DNA of 64,000 nucleotides from Planctomycetaceae bacterium (GTDB taxonomy: Bacteria; Planctomycetota; Phycisphaerae; UBA1845; UTPLA1), in NCBI GenBank assembly GCA_006969385.1, contig CP030884.1, forward strand, positions 2,604,001-2,668,000, given 5' to 3'. The notes beneath the pieces are model-generated. The model was not told where the DNA came from and ran no database searches. It worked only from the letters and a program-made list of their open reading frames with translations. Positions 24,820 to 33,657 of the stretch are shown one piece after another; the first letter of the stretch is position 1, and every line of letters begins with the position of its first letter. The translations under genes and the position numbers were made by a program.

Positions 24820-27800
24820 ATGTCGTCGATTTGGAAAAAAATCGTGTGGACGGCGTGCGCACTGAGCGTCGTAACGACGTTAACGCGGATCGCTGATGTG
24901 CAAGCCGCGCCGCCTTTGGGCGATCAACAACCGCGGCGCATGCTGCGTCACTTTGCGGATCATTGCGGTATCGAGCATGTCGATGTCACGCAGGACGAGA
25001 TGCGTCAAGCGATCCTCAGCATGCCACGCAATACCTGGTCGTACACGACGTTGATGGACAACGGCCCAATCAATAACCGCGTTGACTTAGTCTTTGTTGG
25101 TGACGGCTACACCACGGCGGATTTGACGACGTACGAAGGTCACATCAACACCGTTGTTACCGAGCTGTTCAACGAGCATCCGTTCGACGTGTACGCGCCG
25201 TACTTCAACGTACACCGTGTGGATGTAATCTCGAATGAGTCGGGCGTGGACGAGCCGGGCTCGGGCATCTACCGCGACACGGCGCTGGATATGAGCGTCA
25301 GTGCGACGAGCCGCGGCATTTCGATCAATCTGAGCAAGGCACGCGCCGCCGCCGGCTCGGCACCCGATGAAGATCAGATTCTCGCATCGGCCAATACCAC
25401 GTCTTACGGTGGCACGGGTTACTACAGCGGCGACCTCGGTACGTTTCCTGGCGGTAACGGTCTTGCCGCGCGCGTGGCGGTGCACGAGTTTGGCCACTCG
25501 TTCGGTAACCTCACGGATGAATACGTGGAAACGGCCGGCAGCACGTACACCGGCGGCGAGCCGTACTTCGCGAACGTCAGTATCTTCGACGCCTCGGAAC
25601 AAACGGCACAACAGCGCAAGTGGTATCGCTGGCTCGATTTACCCAATATCGATACCTACGAAGGCGGTTACTATCGACAGTACGGTATCTATCGACCGTC
25701 GGCGTCGTCGCGCATGCGCTCGAACTATGGCGACTTTGAAGAGGTCAACAGCGAGCAGTTGATTCGCCTGACATACGAAACAGTATCGCCAATTGATGAT
25801 GCGACGCCGGAGCAGCCCAACGCTTACCTTGCAGGCACGACGTTTTCGGTCACGCCGATGCAACCGGTTGGTCACAATCTCGATGTGCAGTGGGCCATTG
25901 ACGGCGTGGAGGTTGCGGGTGCAACGGGCAATAGCTTTACGCCGGATTATGCGACGCTGAGCGACATCGTACATACCGTCACGGTGACAGTCGTCGATAA
26001 CACCACGCTGGTGCGTGACGAAGATTTGCGCAGCAACCTGATGACGGCCACGCGCACCTGGACCGTGCAGGGCGGTTACCCGGGTACGCCGTTGAATCTG
26101 ACTGCCAATGGTGATGCTGATAGCATTAATCTCGACTGGGATGACAACGCCGAGCCGGACATCGCGAACTACGTCGTCTATCGCGCAACGGCGGCGGGCG
26201 GGCCGTACACACAAATCGCAACGCCAATGGTGAGCGACTATGACGATACCTCCGCAGCGGCGGGCGTGACGTACTACTATGTCGTTTCCGCGTTTGCACG
26301 GGGCAACGAGAGCGATACGGGCAACGAAGACTTTGCCACGGCGGGCGTAAGCCTGCCGGCCGCGCCGCAGAATCTGCTGGCGACCGTCGGTGAAGAAGCC
26401 TTGTCGCTCGATTGGGACGACAACAGCGAAAGCAATCTCACGGGTTATACGCTATATCGTTCCGATACGTCGGGCGGCCCCTACGCACCCGTGACGGAAG
26501 CGTTGAGTGCAAGCAGCGATTACGTCGATGCGGGGCTTATTAACGACCAAACCTATTACTACGTCGTGAGCGCATCGGATGCGTACGGTAATGAAGGTCC
26601 GCTGAGCGCTGAAGCGGCGGGCACGCCGACGAATCTTCCGCCGGCCGCGCCGACGGGCCTCGTCGCAACGCCGGGCGATCGCAAGGCCTATCTCAGTTGG
26701 GATGCCAACACCGAGCCGGACTTCCGCGAGTACCGCATCTACTACAGCGAGGTCGCCGGCGGGCCCTACGATGAGATCGATAGCGACGACGTGACCAGTT
26801 GGGTCGTCGGCGGTTTGAACAACGGGCAACCGTACTACTTTGTCGTTGAAGCGGTCGATGAAGCGGGCGCTGTGAGCCCGTATAGCAATGAAGCCACGAC
26901 GACGCCGATCGACAATGAGGCACCCGGCTTGCCGTATAACATCGCAACGACGGGCAACATCGGCACGGTGTATATCGAATGGACGCCGCCGAACGATCCG
27001 GACTTCTTTTACGTGTCGGTTTATCGTTCGAGTACCTCGGGCGGGCCGTACACGTTTATCGATTTCTCGGAAGATCCGGAATATCTCGATAGCGGTTTGA
27101 CCAACGATCAGGACTATTTTTATGTGCTGACGGCTACCGACGGCGCGTTGAATGAGAGCGGCTTTACGGCGGAATTTGTCGGTCGTCCGTTGAGCGATCC
27201 GCCGCCGCCCACACCGACGAATCTAACGGCAACGGCCGGCGCGAATCAGGTTTCGCTCGATTGGAATGATGTTAATGATCCGGACTTCTATGCCTATCGC
27301 CTCTTCCGCAGCACGTCGCAGAGCGGTCCGTTCGGCGAAATTTGGTATGGCAGCACCAGCGCTCATGTTGATACCAACGTTGTCAACGGCACGCGCTACT
27401 ACTACGTCGTGACGGCGGTCGATTTCTCGCTGCAAGAAAGCGCGCAGAGCAACGTGGTCAACGCGGTGCCATTTGATGCGGTGCCGCCCGCCGCGCCGCA
27501 GAACTTGGTGGGTTATCCGCTCACGCAGGGGGCGTATCTCGATTGGGATGACAACACCGAGCCGGATTTCAACTCGTATCTGGTTTACTTCGCGCTGACG
27601 GCGGGTGGTCCATACGAAGAATACGACGGCGACGATCCGAGCGAGTTTCCCGTGTACGGTTTGACCAACGGGACGACGTATTACTTCGTGGTGACGGCGT
27701 TGGATGATTTCGGCAATGAGAGCGGATTCAGTAATGAAGTATCCGTGACGCCGGAGGCCGATCCGGTTCCGATGGCTCCACGTCAGTTGGAAGCGATTCC

Positions 27801-29646
27801 CGATCAAAACGCCGTCGATCTCGAATGGTTGGAAAACTGGGATCCGGATATCGATTTCTACACGGTCTATCGTTCGACGACATCGGGCGGGCCGTATGCG
27901 TTCGTCGGTGTGGCACAAGGTGGCAACTACTACGACAACTCGGTCACCGGCGGCACGACGTATTTCTATGTCGTGACGGCCACCGACGATGCTGGTCAGG
28001 AGAGCGCCTACAGCAACGAAGCGGTGGTCACCCCGATCGCGCCGGTGCTGCCGCCCGACAACGTGACGGCAACGGCGGGCTTTAGTTCGATCACGGTGAG
28101 TTGGTCGCAGGTGAACAGCCCGCAATTAACAGGGTACGTCATTTATCGTTCGACGACGAGCGGTGGCCCTTACACATCGGTCGGTGCGGTGCAGGATGAA
28201 TCATGGACCGACCAGAATGTCACGATCGGCACCACCTACTACTACGTCGTGACCACGCTTTACGACGGGCAAAGCGAAACCGGTTTCAGCCAAGAAGTAA
28301 GCGCTACCTTGACTGATACGGTTCCGCCGGCTCCGCCGTCAAATCTGGCGGGGACCGCCCTTAACGGTGCTGTGGATTTGAGCTGGGACGCCAACAGCGA
28401 GCCGGACTTGGCGGTGTACGTGATCTACATCGGTACGTCGGCAGGCGGGCCATATTCCGAAGTCGATAACGACGATGCGACGTCATTCTTCGTCGGGGGA
28501 CTGACCAACGATGATACGTACTACTTTGTCGTGACGGCGCTCGATACCTCGGGCAATGAAAGCGGTTACAGCAACGAAGTTGCCTTGACGCCGTTCGATC
28601 CGAACCAGACCGCATCGGGTTATAACGTGCAGTCGGGCCGCGCTCAGATGTCGGGGGCAACCCTCGATGTTTCGATTAGTGCGGTGGACACAAATCACGC
28701 GTTTGTGTTGTTAAGTTACGGCACGGGTTATCAGAACGGTAATACCAATGCCAATCAGGTGATGGTGCGCGGCGACTTGCTCGATAGCGATACGCTGCGG
28801 CTCTATCGCGGTAACTCGGGTAATTCGTCGTGGGTTAGCTGGCAGGTGATCGAATGCGTGGGTGGTGAATTCACCGCCTATCGCGGCTCGGGCTCCTTCG
28901 GTAACAGTCAAGGCGCTGCGTCGTTGGCCATCGGCGCGACGGTCGATCCGGCGGCTTGTTTGGCGCTGGTGTATGCGGATACGAATTCGAACAGCCGCAA
29001 TTACTTCAGCGAAGCGCATTTGACAGCGTATGTCGATTCGTCGTCAACGGTACGCGTCGAACGTGCCGATACCGGCAGCTCGAGCGTCGATTACAACTGG
29101 ACGGTGGTCGAGTTCGACCCATCTAAGATCGATTCGATTCAGAGCGGTTCGTCGAGCTTTAGCGGTCCGAATGAAGGCGCACGTGCAAGTAGCTCAATTG
29201 CGTCGGTCAATCCGGCAACATCGTTGTTGTTGTTCCAATCGCGCACCGATCGCAATGGCTTGGCGTATACCGCCGTGGCCGGTCAGTTGAACGGTGCGGG
29301 CGATGCCGTGGAGTTTTATCAGCACACGGGTAGCAACGGCACGCGCTCGGTCGAATACACGGTGATCGACTTCGGTGCCGGTGCGGCCGCACAACGCGGA
29401 CAGATCGATAACAGCGGCAACAAGAATTGGTCTGTTGCCGATGCGTTGCTGAGTTCGGTCGATACGGCATCCAGCGTGCATTTCCACAGCATGACGTGTA
29501 ACGGCACGGGCACGGCCTATCCGCGCAGTTACAGCACGGCCGAGTTCACGTCGTCGAGCAACCTGCGCATCGAGCGGCAACGCTGGGGGCAGCAAAGTTA
29601 CATCGAATGGCAGGTGGTTGAGTTACCTGCGGCGACCAAGCCGTAA
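24820..29646 (+). CDS. Giant secreted M64 metallopeptidase with nine FN3 domains
   Basis: A 1608-residue exported protein. GGAGG 10 bases before the ATG at 24820 and a signal peptide ending ADVQA set the start; an earlier in-frame start at 24745 is rejected. The peptidase M64 domain (about residues 60-320) holds the zinc motif VHEFGHSFGNLTDEY. A PKD-like domain comes next, then nine fibronectin type III repeats of about 95 residues, each with SLDWDDN-like and YRSTTSGGPY-like motifs. The last 350 residues are a tandem beta-rich repeat (SGRAQMSGATLDVSISAV type). No anchor or sorting signal is visible. It probably digests or binds polymers outside the cell. A terminator follows. Confidence 0.9.
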   Translation: MSSIWKKIVWTACALSVVTTLTRIADVQAAPPLGDQQPRRMLRHFADHCGIEHVDVTQDEMRQAILSMPRNTWSYTTLMDNGPINNRVDLVFVGDGYTTADLTTYEGHINTVVTELFNEHPFDVYAPYFNVHRVDVISNESGVDEPGSGIYRDTALDMSVSATSRGISINLSKARAAAGSAPDEDQILASANTTSYGGTGYYSGDLGTFPGGNGLAARVAVHEFGHSFGNLTDEYVETAGSTYTGGEPYFANVSIFDASEQTAQQRKWYRWLDLPNIDTYEGGYYRQYGIYRPSASSRMRSNYGDFEEVNSEQLIRLTYETVSPIDDATPEQPNAYLAGTTFSVTPMQPVGHNLDVQWAIDGVEVAGATGNSFTPDYATLSDIVHTVTVTVVDNTTLVRDEDLRSNLMTATRTWTVQGGYPGTPLNLTANGDADSINLDWDDNAEPDIANYVVYRATAAGGPYTQIATPMVSDYDDTSAAAGVTYYYVVSAFARGNESDTGNEDFATAGVSLPAAPQNLLATVGEEALSLDWDDNSESNLTGYTLYRSDTSGGPYAPVTEALSASSDYVDAGLINDQTYYYVVSASDAYGNEGPLSAEAAGTPTNLPPAAPTGLVATPGDRKAYLSWDANTEPDFREYRIYYSEVAGGPYDEIDSDDVTSWVVGGLNNGQPYYFVVEAVDEAGAVSPYSNEATTTPIDNEAPGLPYNIATTGNIGTVYIEWTPPNDPDFFYVSVYRSSTSGGPYTFIDFSEDPEYLDSGLTNDQDYFYVLTATDGALNESGFTAEFVGRPLSDPPPPTPTNLTATAGANQVSLDWNDVNDPDFYAYRLFRSTSQSGPFGEIWYGSTSAHVDTNVVNGTRYYYVVTAVDFSLQESAQSNVVNAVPFDAVPPAAPQNLVGYPLTQGAYLDWDDNTEPDFNSYLVYFALTAGGPYEEYDGDDPSEFPVYGLTNGTTYYFVVTALDDFGNESGFSNEVSVTPEADPVPMAPRQLEAIPDQNAVDLEWLENWDPDIDFYTVYRSTTSGGPYAFVGVAQGGNYYDNSVTGGTTYFYVVTATDDAGQESAYSNEAVVTPIAPVLPPDNVTATAGFSSITVSWSQVNSPQLTGYVIYRSTTSGGPYTSVGAVQDESWTDQNVTIGTTYYYVVTTLYDGQSETGFSQEVSATLTDTVPPAPPSNLAGTALNGAVDLSWDANSEPDLAVYVIYIGTSAGGPYSEVDNDDATSFFVGGLTNDDTYYFVVTALDTSGNESGYSNEVALTPFDPNQTASGYNVQSGRAQMSGATLDVSISAVDTNHAFVLLSYGTGYQNGNTNANQVMVRGDLLDSDTLRLYRGNSGNSSWVSWQVIECVGGEFTAYRGSGSFGNSQGAASLAIGATVDPAACLALVYADTNSNSRNYFSEAHLTAYVDSSSTVRVERADTGSSSVDYNWTVVEFDPSKIDSIQSGSSSFSGPNEGARASSSIASVNPATSLLLFQSRTDRNGLAYTAVAGQLNGAGDAVEFYQHTGSNGTRSVEYTVIDFGAGAAAQRGQIDNSGNKNWSVADALLSSVDTASSVHFHSMTCNGTGTAYPRSYSTAEFTSSSNLRIERQRWGQQSYIEWQVVELPAATKP

Positions 29647-29711
29647 ACGCACTTGCGAGCATCCGGCCCGAGGGGGACGGGGCTTGAGCGCTTTACCAAG
29701 TTAGCCTTTTT

Positions 29712-29746
29712 GGGGAACGGGTGTTTCGACATCCGTCCCCTTTTTT
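29712..29746 (+). terminator. Rho-independent terminator after the peptidase gene
   Basis: Stem GGGGAACGG / CCGTCCCC with one unpaired base and a loop of about 12 bases, followed directly by TTTTTT. It lies 66 bases after the stop codon of the M64 peptidase gene. Confidence 0.85.
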
Positions 29747-29750
29747 CGTT

Positions 29751-30254
29751 CTACATGGGCAGGTCGGATTGGATGCTTTCGATGATGTCGCGGGTTTGTT
29801 GCATGTTGAAGAGAATGCCCATGACGATGAGGCCTATCGGCAGGGCATAGCGCACCAATAGAATCAACATACGCAGCCATAATGATTGCGAACGCAGGAT
29901 ATGGATGCCTCCGGAGGCGAGCGAACGCGCGAGTAGGATTTCGGCAATGCCGAGCGACGTGAAGACAATGGCGGCGATCAGCGCCCATTGAGCGGCGAGG
30001 CCAACCCAAAAGATATCGAACCAGTATTCCAAGATGCTAAACGCCGCGCCGGAGAGATACGCGATGGTGCGCTTCCAGCGTTGCCAGACACTAAGGCCGA
30101 TGCGCTTTTCGAGAGCGGCACCGGCAGCGATGAAGACGTCGCCGCAGTCGTGGCATTGCGCGAGCGCCTTGGCGTCTTGATACACGGCGCGACCGGTCTT
30201 CGGATCGAAGTAGTAACCGGTGCGATCGGAATGACAAGCGGGGCAGGTGGGCAT
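29751..30254 (-). CDS. Zinc-ribbon membrane protein
   Basis: A 167-residue protein. The N-terminal zinc ribbon has CPACHSD at residues 4-10 and CHDCGDVF near residue 34. Three or four membrane helices follow (about 60-77, 82-105, 125-150). The end carries a short soluble tail. Proteins that join a zinc ribbon to membrane helices are common in planctomycetes, with no known role. It lies 16 bases downstream of the methyltransferase gene and is probably co-transcribed with it. Confidence 0.75.
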   Translation of the reverse strand: MPTCPACHSDRTGYYFDPKTGRAVYQDAKALAQCHDCGDVFIAAGAALEKRIGLSVWQRWKRTIAYLSGAAFSILEYWFDIFWVGLAAQWALIAAIVFTSLGIAEILLARSLASGGIHILRSQSLWLRMLILLVRYALPIGLIVMGILFNMQQTRDIIESIQSDLPM

Positions 30255-30269
30255 GGATTTGCGCTGATC

Positions 30270-31055
30270 CTATCCGGTGGATTCCGCAACGATGAAAAGA
30301 TAGTCCCCGGTTTCGCTTTCGAATTGTCGTTGCACATCCTTGATATCACCGTTATCGATGTCGCGGCTTAGCTGTTCGCAGCCTTGGTGGAGTTCTTCGT
30401 CGTCGATCAACAGGCGAAAGCTCGAGATGCCGGCCCTTACGATGGGATCGAGATACATCGCCGGGTCGTGCTTGCCGCTGTAAAGGAAGAAGTCCTGCAA
30501 GGCGGGGTGGATCGCATACGGTTCTGTGGTGACGATCTCGAATTCGGCGTCGGTCAACGCGGCGGTCGTGGCAGCGAGCGTCGGCATCTGCTCCATCGAG
30601 CGGGCCATCATCTGCGGGAAGTAGTGATTGAGCCAATAGCCGGCCATCTGCTCGGGCGTGGCTGTGAAGATGACAAGGCGACCGTGGCTCAGGACGCGGC
30701 GAACTTCGAAGAATGCTGCGGGCAGATCGTCGAAGTGGTGCGTCGCCAAAGTGCAGATCGCGCCGGCATAGTCGCCGTTGTTAAATGGAAGGTTTGCGAC
30801 ATCCGCGACGCGCCAATCGATGTGCGCGTCTTTTTGATACGCGGCGGCAATCATTTTGGTCGACGCATCGACGCCGCAAATATCAACGCCGTGGTCGTGC
30901 AGGGCGATCGTATAGTTGCCGCTACCGCAGGCGACATCGAGATAGCGACCTCCGGGTTGCGGATTCAAGTGATGCAGCAGGCGTTGGGTTATATAAGGAT
31001 CGGCGCGGCGCGTCGTGTCGTAGTTGATACCGATGATGTCGTAGCGGGCGGTCAT
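30270..31055 (-). CDS. Class I SAM-dependent methyltransferase
   Basis: A 261-residue methyltransferase with the SAM motif YLDVACGSGNYTIALHDHG near residue 38-56, the acidic strand-2 motif CGVDAS, and the strand-4 motif AICTLATHHF. This is the UbiE/Methyltransf_11 pattern. The substrate is unknown. The gene is read divergently from the malic enzyme, with 93 bases between the starts, and leads a pair with the zinc-ribbon membrane protein. Confidence 0.82.
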   Translation of the reverse strand: MTARYDIIGINYDTTRRADPYITQRLLHHLNPQPGGRYLDVACGSGNYTIALHDHGVDICGVDASTKMIAAAYQKDAHIDWRVADVANLPFNNGDYAGAICTLATHHFDDLPAAFFEVRRVLSHGRLVIFTATPEQMAGYWLNHYFPQMMARSMEQMPTLAATTAALTDAEFEIVTTEPYAIHPALQDFFLYSGKHDPAMYLDPIVRAGISSFRLLIDDEELHQGCEQLSRDIDNGDIKDVQRQFESETGDYLFIVAESTG

Positions 31056-31085
31056 TTTAGGTCACTCGTTCGCTCAGATTAGGCA

Positions 31086-31113
31086 TGCATATGATTCAGA
31101 ACGTGCATATGAT
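31086..31113. promoter_or_regulatory. Paired 10-base repeat between divergent genes
   Basis: TGCATATGAT occurs twice, 18 bases apart, in the 93-base space between the methyltransferase and malic enzyme starts. It could be a two-site operator for a shared regulator. The spacing is not an exact two helical turns. Confidence 0.35.
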
Positions 31114-31148
31114 ACACCTAACCAGCACGACGTTCCGGAGAAATATCG

Positions 31149-32321
31149 ATGCCCGACTACGATCAATTATCGCTCGACTTACACTCCAAGCATACCGGCA
31201 AGTTGGAAATCGTCAGTAAGGTGCCGCTAAATAGCCGCGACGATTTATCTGTCGCCTATACGCCCGGTGTCGCGAAACCTTGCACCGCCATCGCCGAAAA
31301 CCCCGAACTCAGCCGCGAATTGACGATTCGCGGCAATACCGTGGCAGTCGTAAGCGACGGCACCGCTGTCTTAGGGTTAGGCAACATCGGCCCCGCCGCC
31401 GCCATGCCGGTGATGGAAGGCAAGGCGATACTCTTCAAACACTTCGCCAACGTCGATGCAATACCTTTGGTGGTCGATGCGGCAACGCCCGAAGCGTTGA
31501 TTACGTTGGTACGAGCCGTCGCGCCAAGTTTCGGTGGTATCAACCTCGAAGATATTGCTGCGCCGCGCTGTTTTCAGGTGGAAGCGGCCTTGCAGGATAT
31601 CGGCATTCCCGTCTTTCACGACGATCAGCACGGCACCGCCATTGTGTTGCTGGCGGCGCTGATGAATGCGGCGCAGGTGGTGGGGAAGTTGCTTTCCAAT
31701 ATGCGCGTTGTGATCAGCGGGGCCGGCGCCGCGGGCACCGCGATTGCCAAGCTGTTGCGCTGCGTGGGTCAGGCGACCGACGTTTGCGTGAGCGTGAAGG
31801 ACGTGCTCGTGTGCGATTCAAAAGGGATCATCTCGCGCGATCGTGGCGATCTCAATCGCTACAAGACCGAATTGTTGGCATTTTCCAACTTGGAGAATCG
31901 CAGCGGTGATTTGGCTGCCGCTTTAGAAAATGCCGACGCCTTTATCGGGGTATCGAAAGGGGGTTTGCTCAAACCGGAGATGGTGCAATCGATGGCGGAG
32001 AATCCGGTCATTCTGGCAATGGCGAATCCCACGCCCGAAATCATGCCCGATGATGCCAAGGCGGCGGGTGCGGCCGTCATCGGCACCGGGCGCAGCGATT
32101 TCCCGAATCAGGTGAATAACGTATTGGCGTTTCCCGGCATCTTCCGCGGCGCGCTCGACGCCAAAGCGGAAAGGATTACCGAACGGATGAAGATGGCTGC
32201 GGTTCATGCGCTGGCGAGCGCGGTCGGTGACTTGAGCGCCGAGAAGATTCTACCCGATCCGTTGGACAAATCCGTGGCACCAACAGTAGCCGCGGCGGTC
32301 GCCAAGGCGGCGCGCAAATGA
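31149..32321 (+). CDS. NAD(P)-dependent malic enzyme, short form
   Basis: Decarboxylates malate to pyruvate with reduction of NAD or NADP. The malic domain carries SVAYTPGVAKPC near residue 34-45 and GDGTAVLGLGNIGP-type sequence (VSDGTAVLGLGNIGPAA) near 68-84. FHDDQHGTAIVLLAAL lies near residue 155. The NAD-binding motif VVISGAGAAGTAIAKLL is near 187. At 390 residues it lacks the phosphotransacetylase-like C-terminal domain of MaeB-type enzymes. GGAG ten bases before the ATG supports the start. It links the citrate cycle and pyruvate; aconitase lies further along at 57.9 kb, not in an operon with it. Confidence 0.93.
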   Translation: MPDYDQLSLDLHSKHTGKLEIVSKVPLNSRDDLSVAYTPGVAKPCTAIAENPELSRELTIRGNTVAVVSDGTAVLGLGNIGPAAAMPVMEGKAILFKHFANVDAIPLVVDAATPEALITLVRAVAPSFGGINLEDIAAPRCFQVEAALQDIGIPVFHDDQHGTAIVLLAALMNAAQVVGKLLSNMRVVISGAGAAGTAIAKLLRCVGQATDVCVSVKDVLVCDSKGIISRDRGDLNRYKTELLAFSNLENRSGDLAAALENADAFIGVSKGGLLKPEMVQSMAENPVILAMANPTPEIMPDDAKAAGAAVIGTGRSDFPNQVNNVLAFPGIFRGALDAKAERITERMKMAAVHALASAVGDLSAEKILPDPLDKSVAPTVAAAVAKAARK

Positions 32322-32505
32322 CGTGGGGCACTTGCAATCGATCGAGCGCTTCCAGTTAGACCAATTCACGAATGAGTACGCTCTCTGCTGAATGGTCTGC
32401 TTCCACTGGCTATTAGCCGGTGTCAGAGCGCGGCTGTCGCTCTCAAGAACATTGGCTACGAGACAGTATCATATTCAAGTCGTGTCCGCCTGCGCGCGAC
32501 GATTC

Positions 32506-33645
32506 TTATGTTGCCACTTTCATAAGTAACGATTCCCACTGTGTCGTAACGTGATCAAGGCCGTGTGAACTCGTGAAGTGTTCGCGGGCGCGGTGGGTGG
32601 TTTCGATGTAAGTAGCGTGTTGCCCCAAAATCGTATTCATCAAATCGGGCCATTGTTGTAGATCGGTGGATGTCGCGCCGCAGCCCGTCCTCGTAATGAC
32701 ATCATCGGGATCGACGGTTGATACAACCGGAATGCCGCGCGACCAGGCTTCGATAAACGTATTGGGGAAGCCTTCCCAGTCGCTGGTGCAAAGCAGCAAC
32801 GCGGCGCGATCGTAATGTGTGCCGACGTCTCGATAGGGCACGAACCCATGCATGGTGACGTTGGGTTGTTGATGAAGGCCGGCGACGGCGGCGGCGATGT
32901 CGGGTGCGGGGTGGGGGTGATCGCCGACAATATCGAATTGATATTGCGAGCAGGCCTGTACAATTTTGAGCAAACGATCCACGCGCTTGGGGCGCGAGAA
33001 GCGGCCCACCCAAAGGATATGCGGCGCTTGCAAGCGCGCCGCTAACGCGTCGTCGCTAAGATCGGGCTTGGGGTCGATGCCGGCGCTGCGAATCAGTCGC
33101 GCATCGATGCGATACGTGGCTTTGATTAGTTCAACTTGCCGTCGCGTTTGGGCTACCACGGCGTTCGCGCGACGCAGGCCGTATTTAAAGAACGCGCGTT
33201 CGCGCCAGGATGTCCGATTGCCGACGCGTCTATCGCATTCGGGCTCGCTGGCCACGGCGTACACGAATTTTTTGCCACTTGTTTGCGTCCAGTGCGCCAC
33301 TTGTCCCGTTTCGATGCCCGCCGTGCGCTGAATGTAGATATCCGCGTCGGCACGATGCATCGCTGCGTTGAGGCCTGTCCAACGCGGGTGAATAAAGCGC
33401 AGGCCTCTAACGCCATCACTGTAGGCGTACGCCTTAAACACGCGTATGCCGTCGTGTTCGATGCCGTCAGGTTGACCGTGATCGAGCGTGACGAAGCTGA
33501 CCCGCCAACCGCGCTGGGCGAGTTCGCGCGCTATCAGCGCTCGTTGCACTTCGGCGCCGCCAATGTGTTGCACGTTCGGATCGCCGGATAGCACCGCGTA
33601 ATTGTTGGGCGCGACGAAGCAGATGCTAGGGCGGTGGGAAAACAT
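32506..33645 (-). CDS. GT4 glycosyltransferase
   Basis: A 379-residue retaining glycosyltransferase of the GT-B fold. The N-terminal glycine loop is HIGGAEVQRALIARELAQRG (residues 27-46), and the C-terminal donor-binding motif is TSDWEGFPNTFIEAWSRGIP, with the E-x7-E pattern. It is the last gene of the long minus-strand polysaccharide locus, 13 bases after the flippase gene. The sugar it adds is unknown. Confidence 0.88.
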   Translation of the reverse strand: MFSHRPSICFVAPNNYAVLSGDPNVQHIGGAEVQRALIARELAQRGWRVSFVTLDHGQPDGIEHDGIRVFKAYAYSDGVRGLRFIHPRWTGLNAAMHRADADIYIQRTAGIETGQVAHWTQTSGKKFVYAVASEPECDRRVGNRTSWRERAFFKYGLRRANAVVAQTRRQVELIKATYRIDARLIRSAGIDPKPDLSDDALAARLQAPHILWVGRFSRPKRVDRLLKIVQACSQYQFDIVGDHPHPAPDIAAAVAGLHQQPNVTMHGFVPYRDVGTHYDRAALLLCTSDWEGFPNTFIEAWSRGIPVVSTVDPDDVITRTGCGATSTDLQQWPDLMNTILGQHATYIETTHRAREHFTSSHGLDHVTTQWESLLMKVAT

Positions 33646-33657
33646 ATACGTGGTAAG

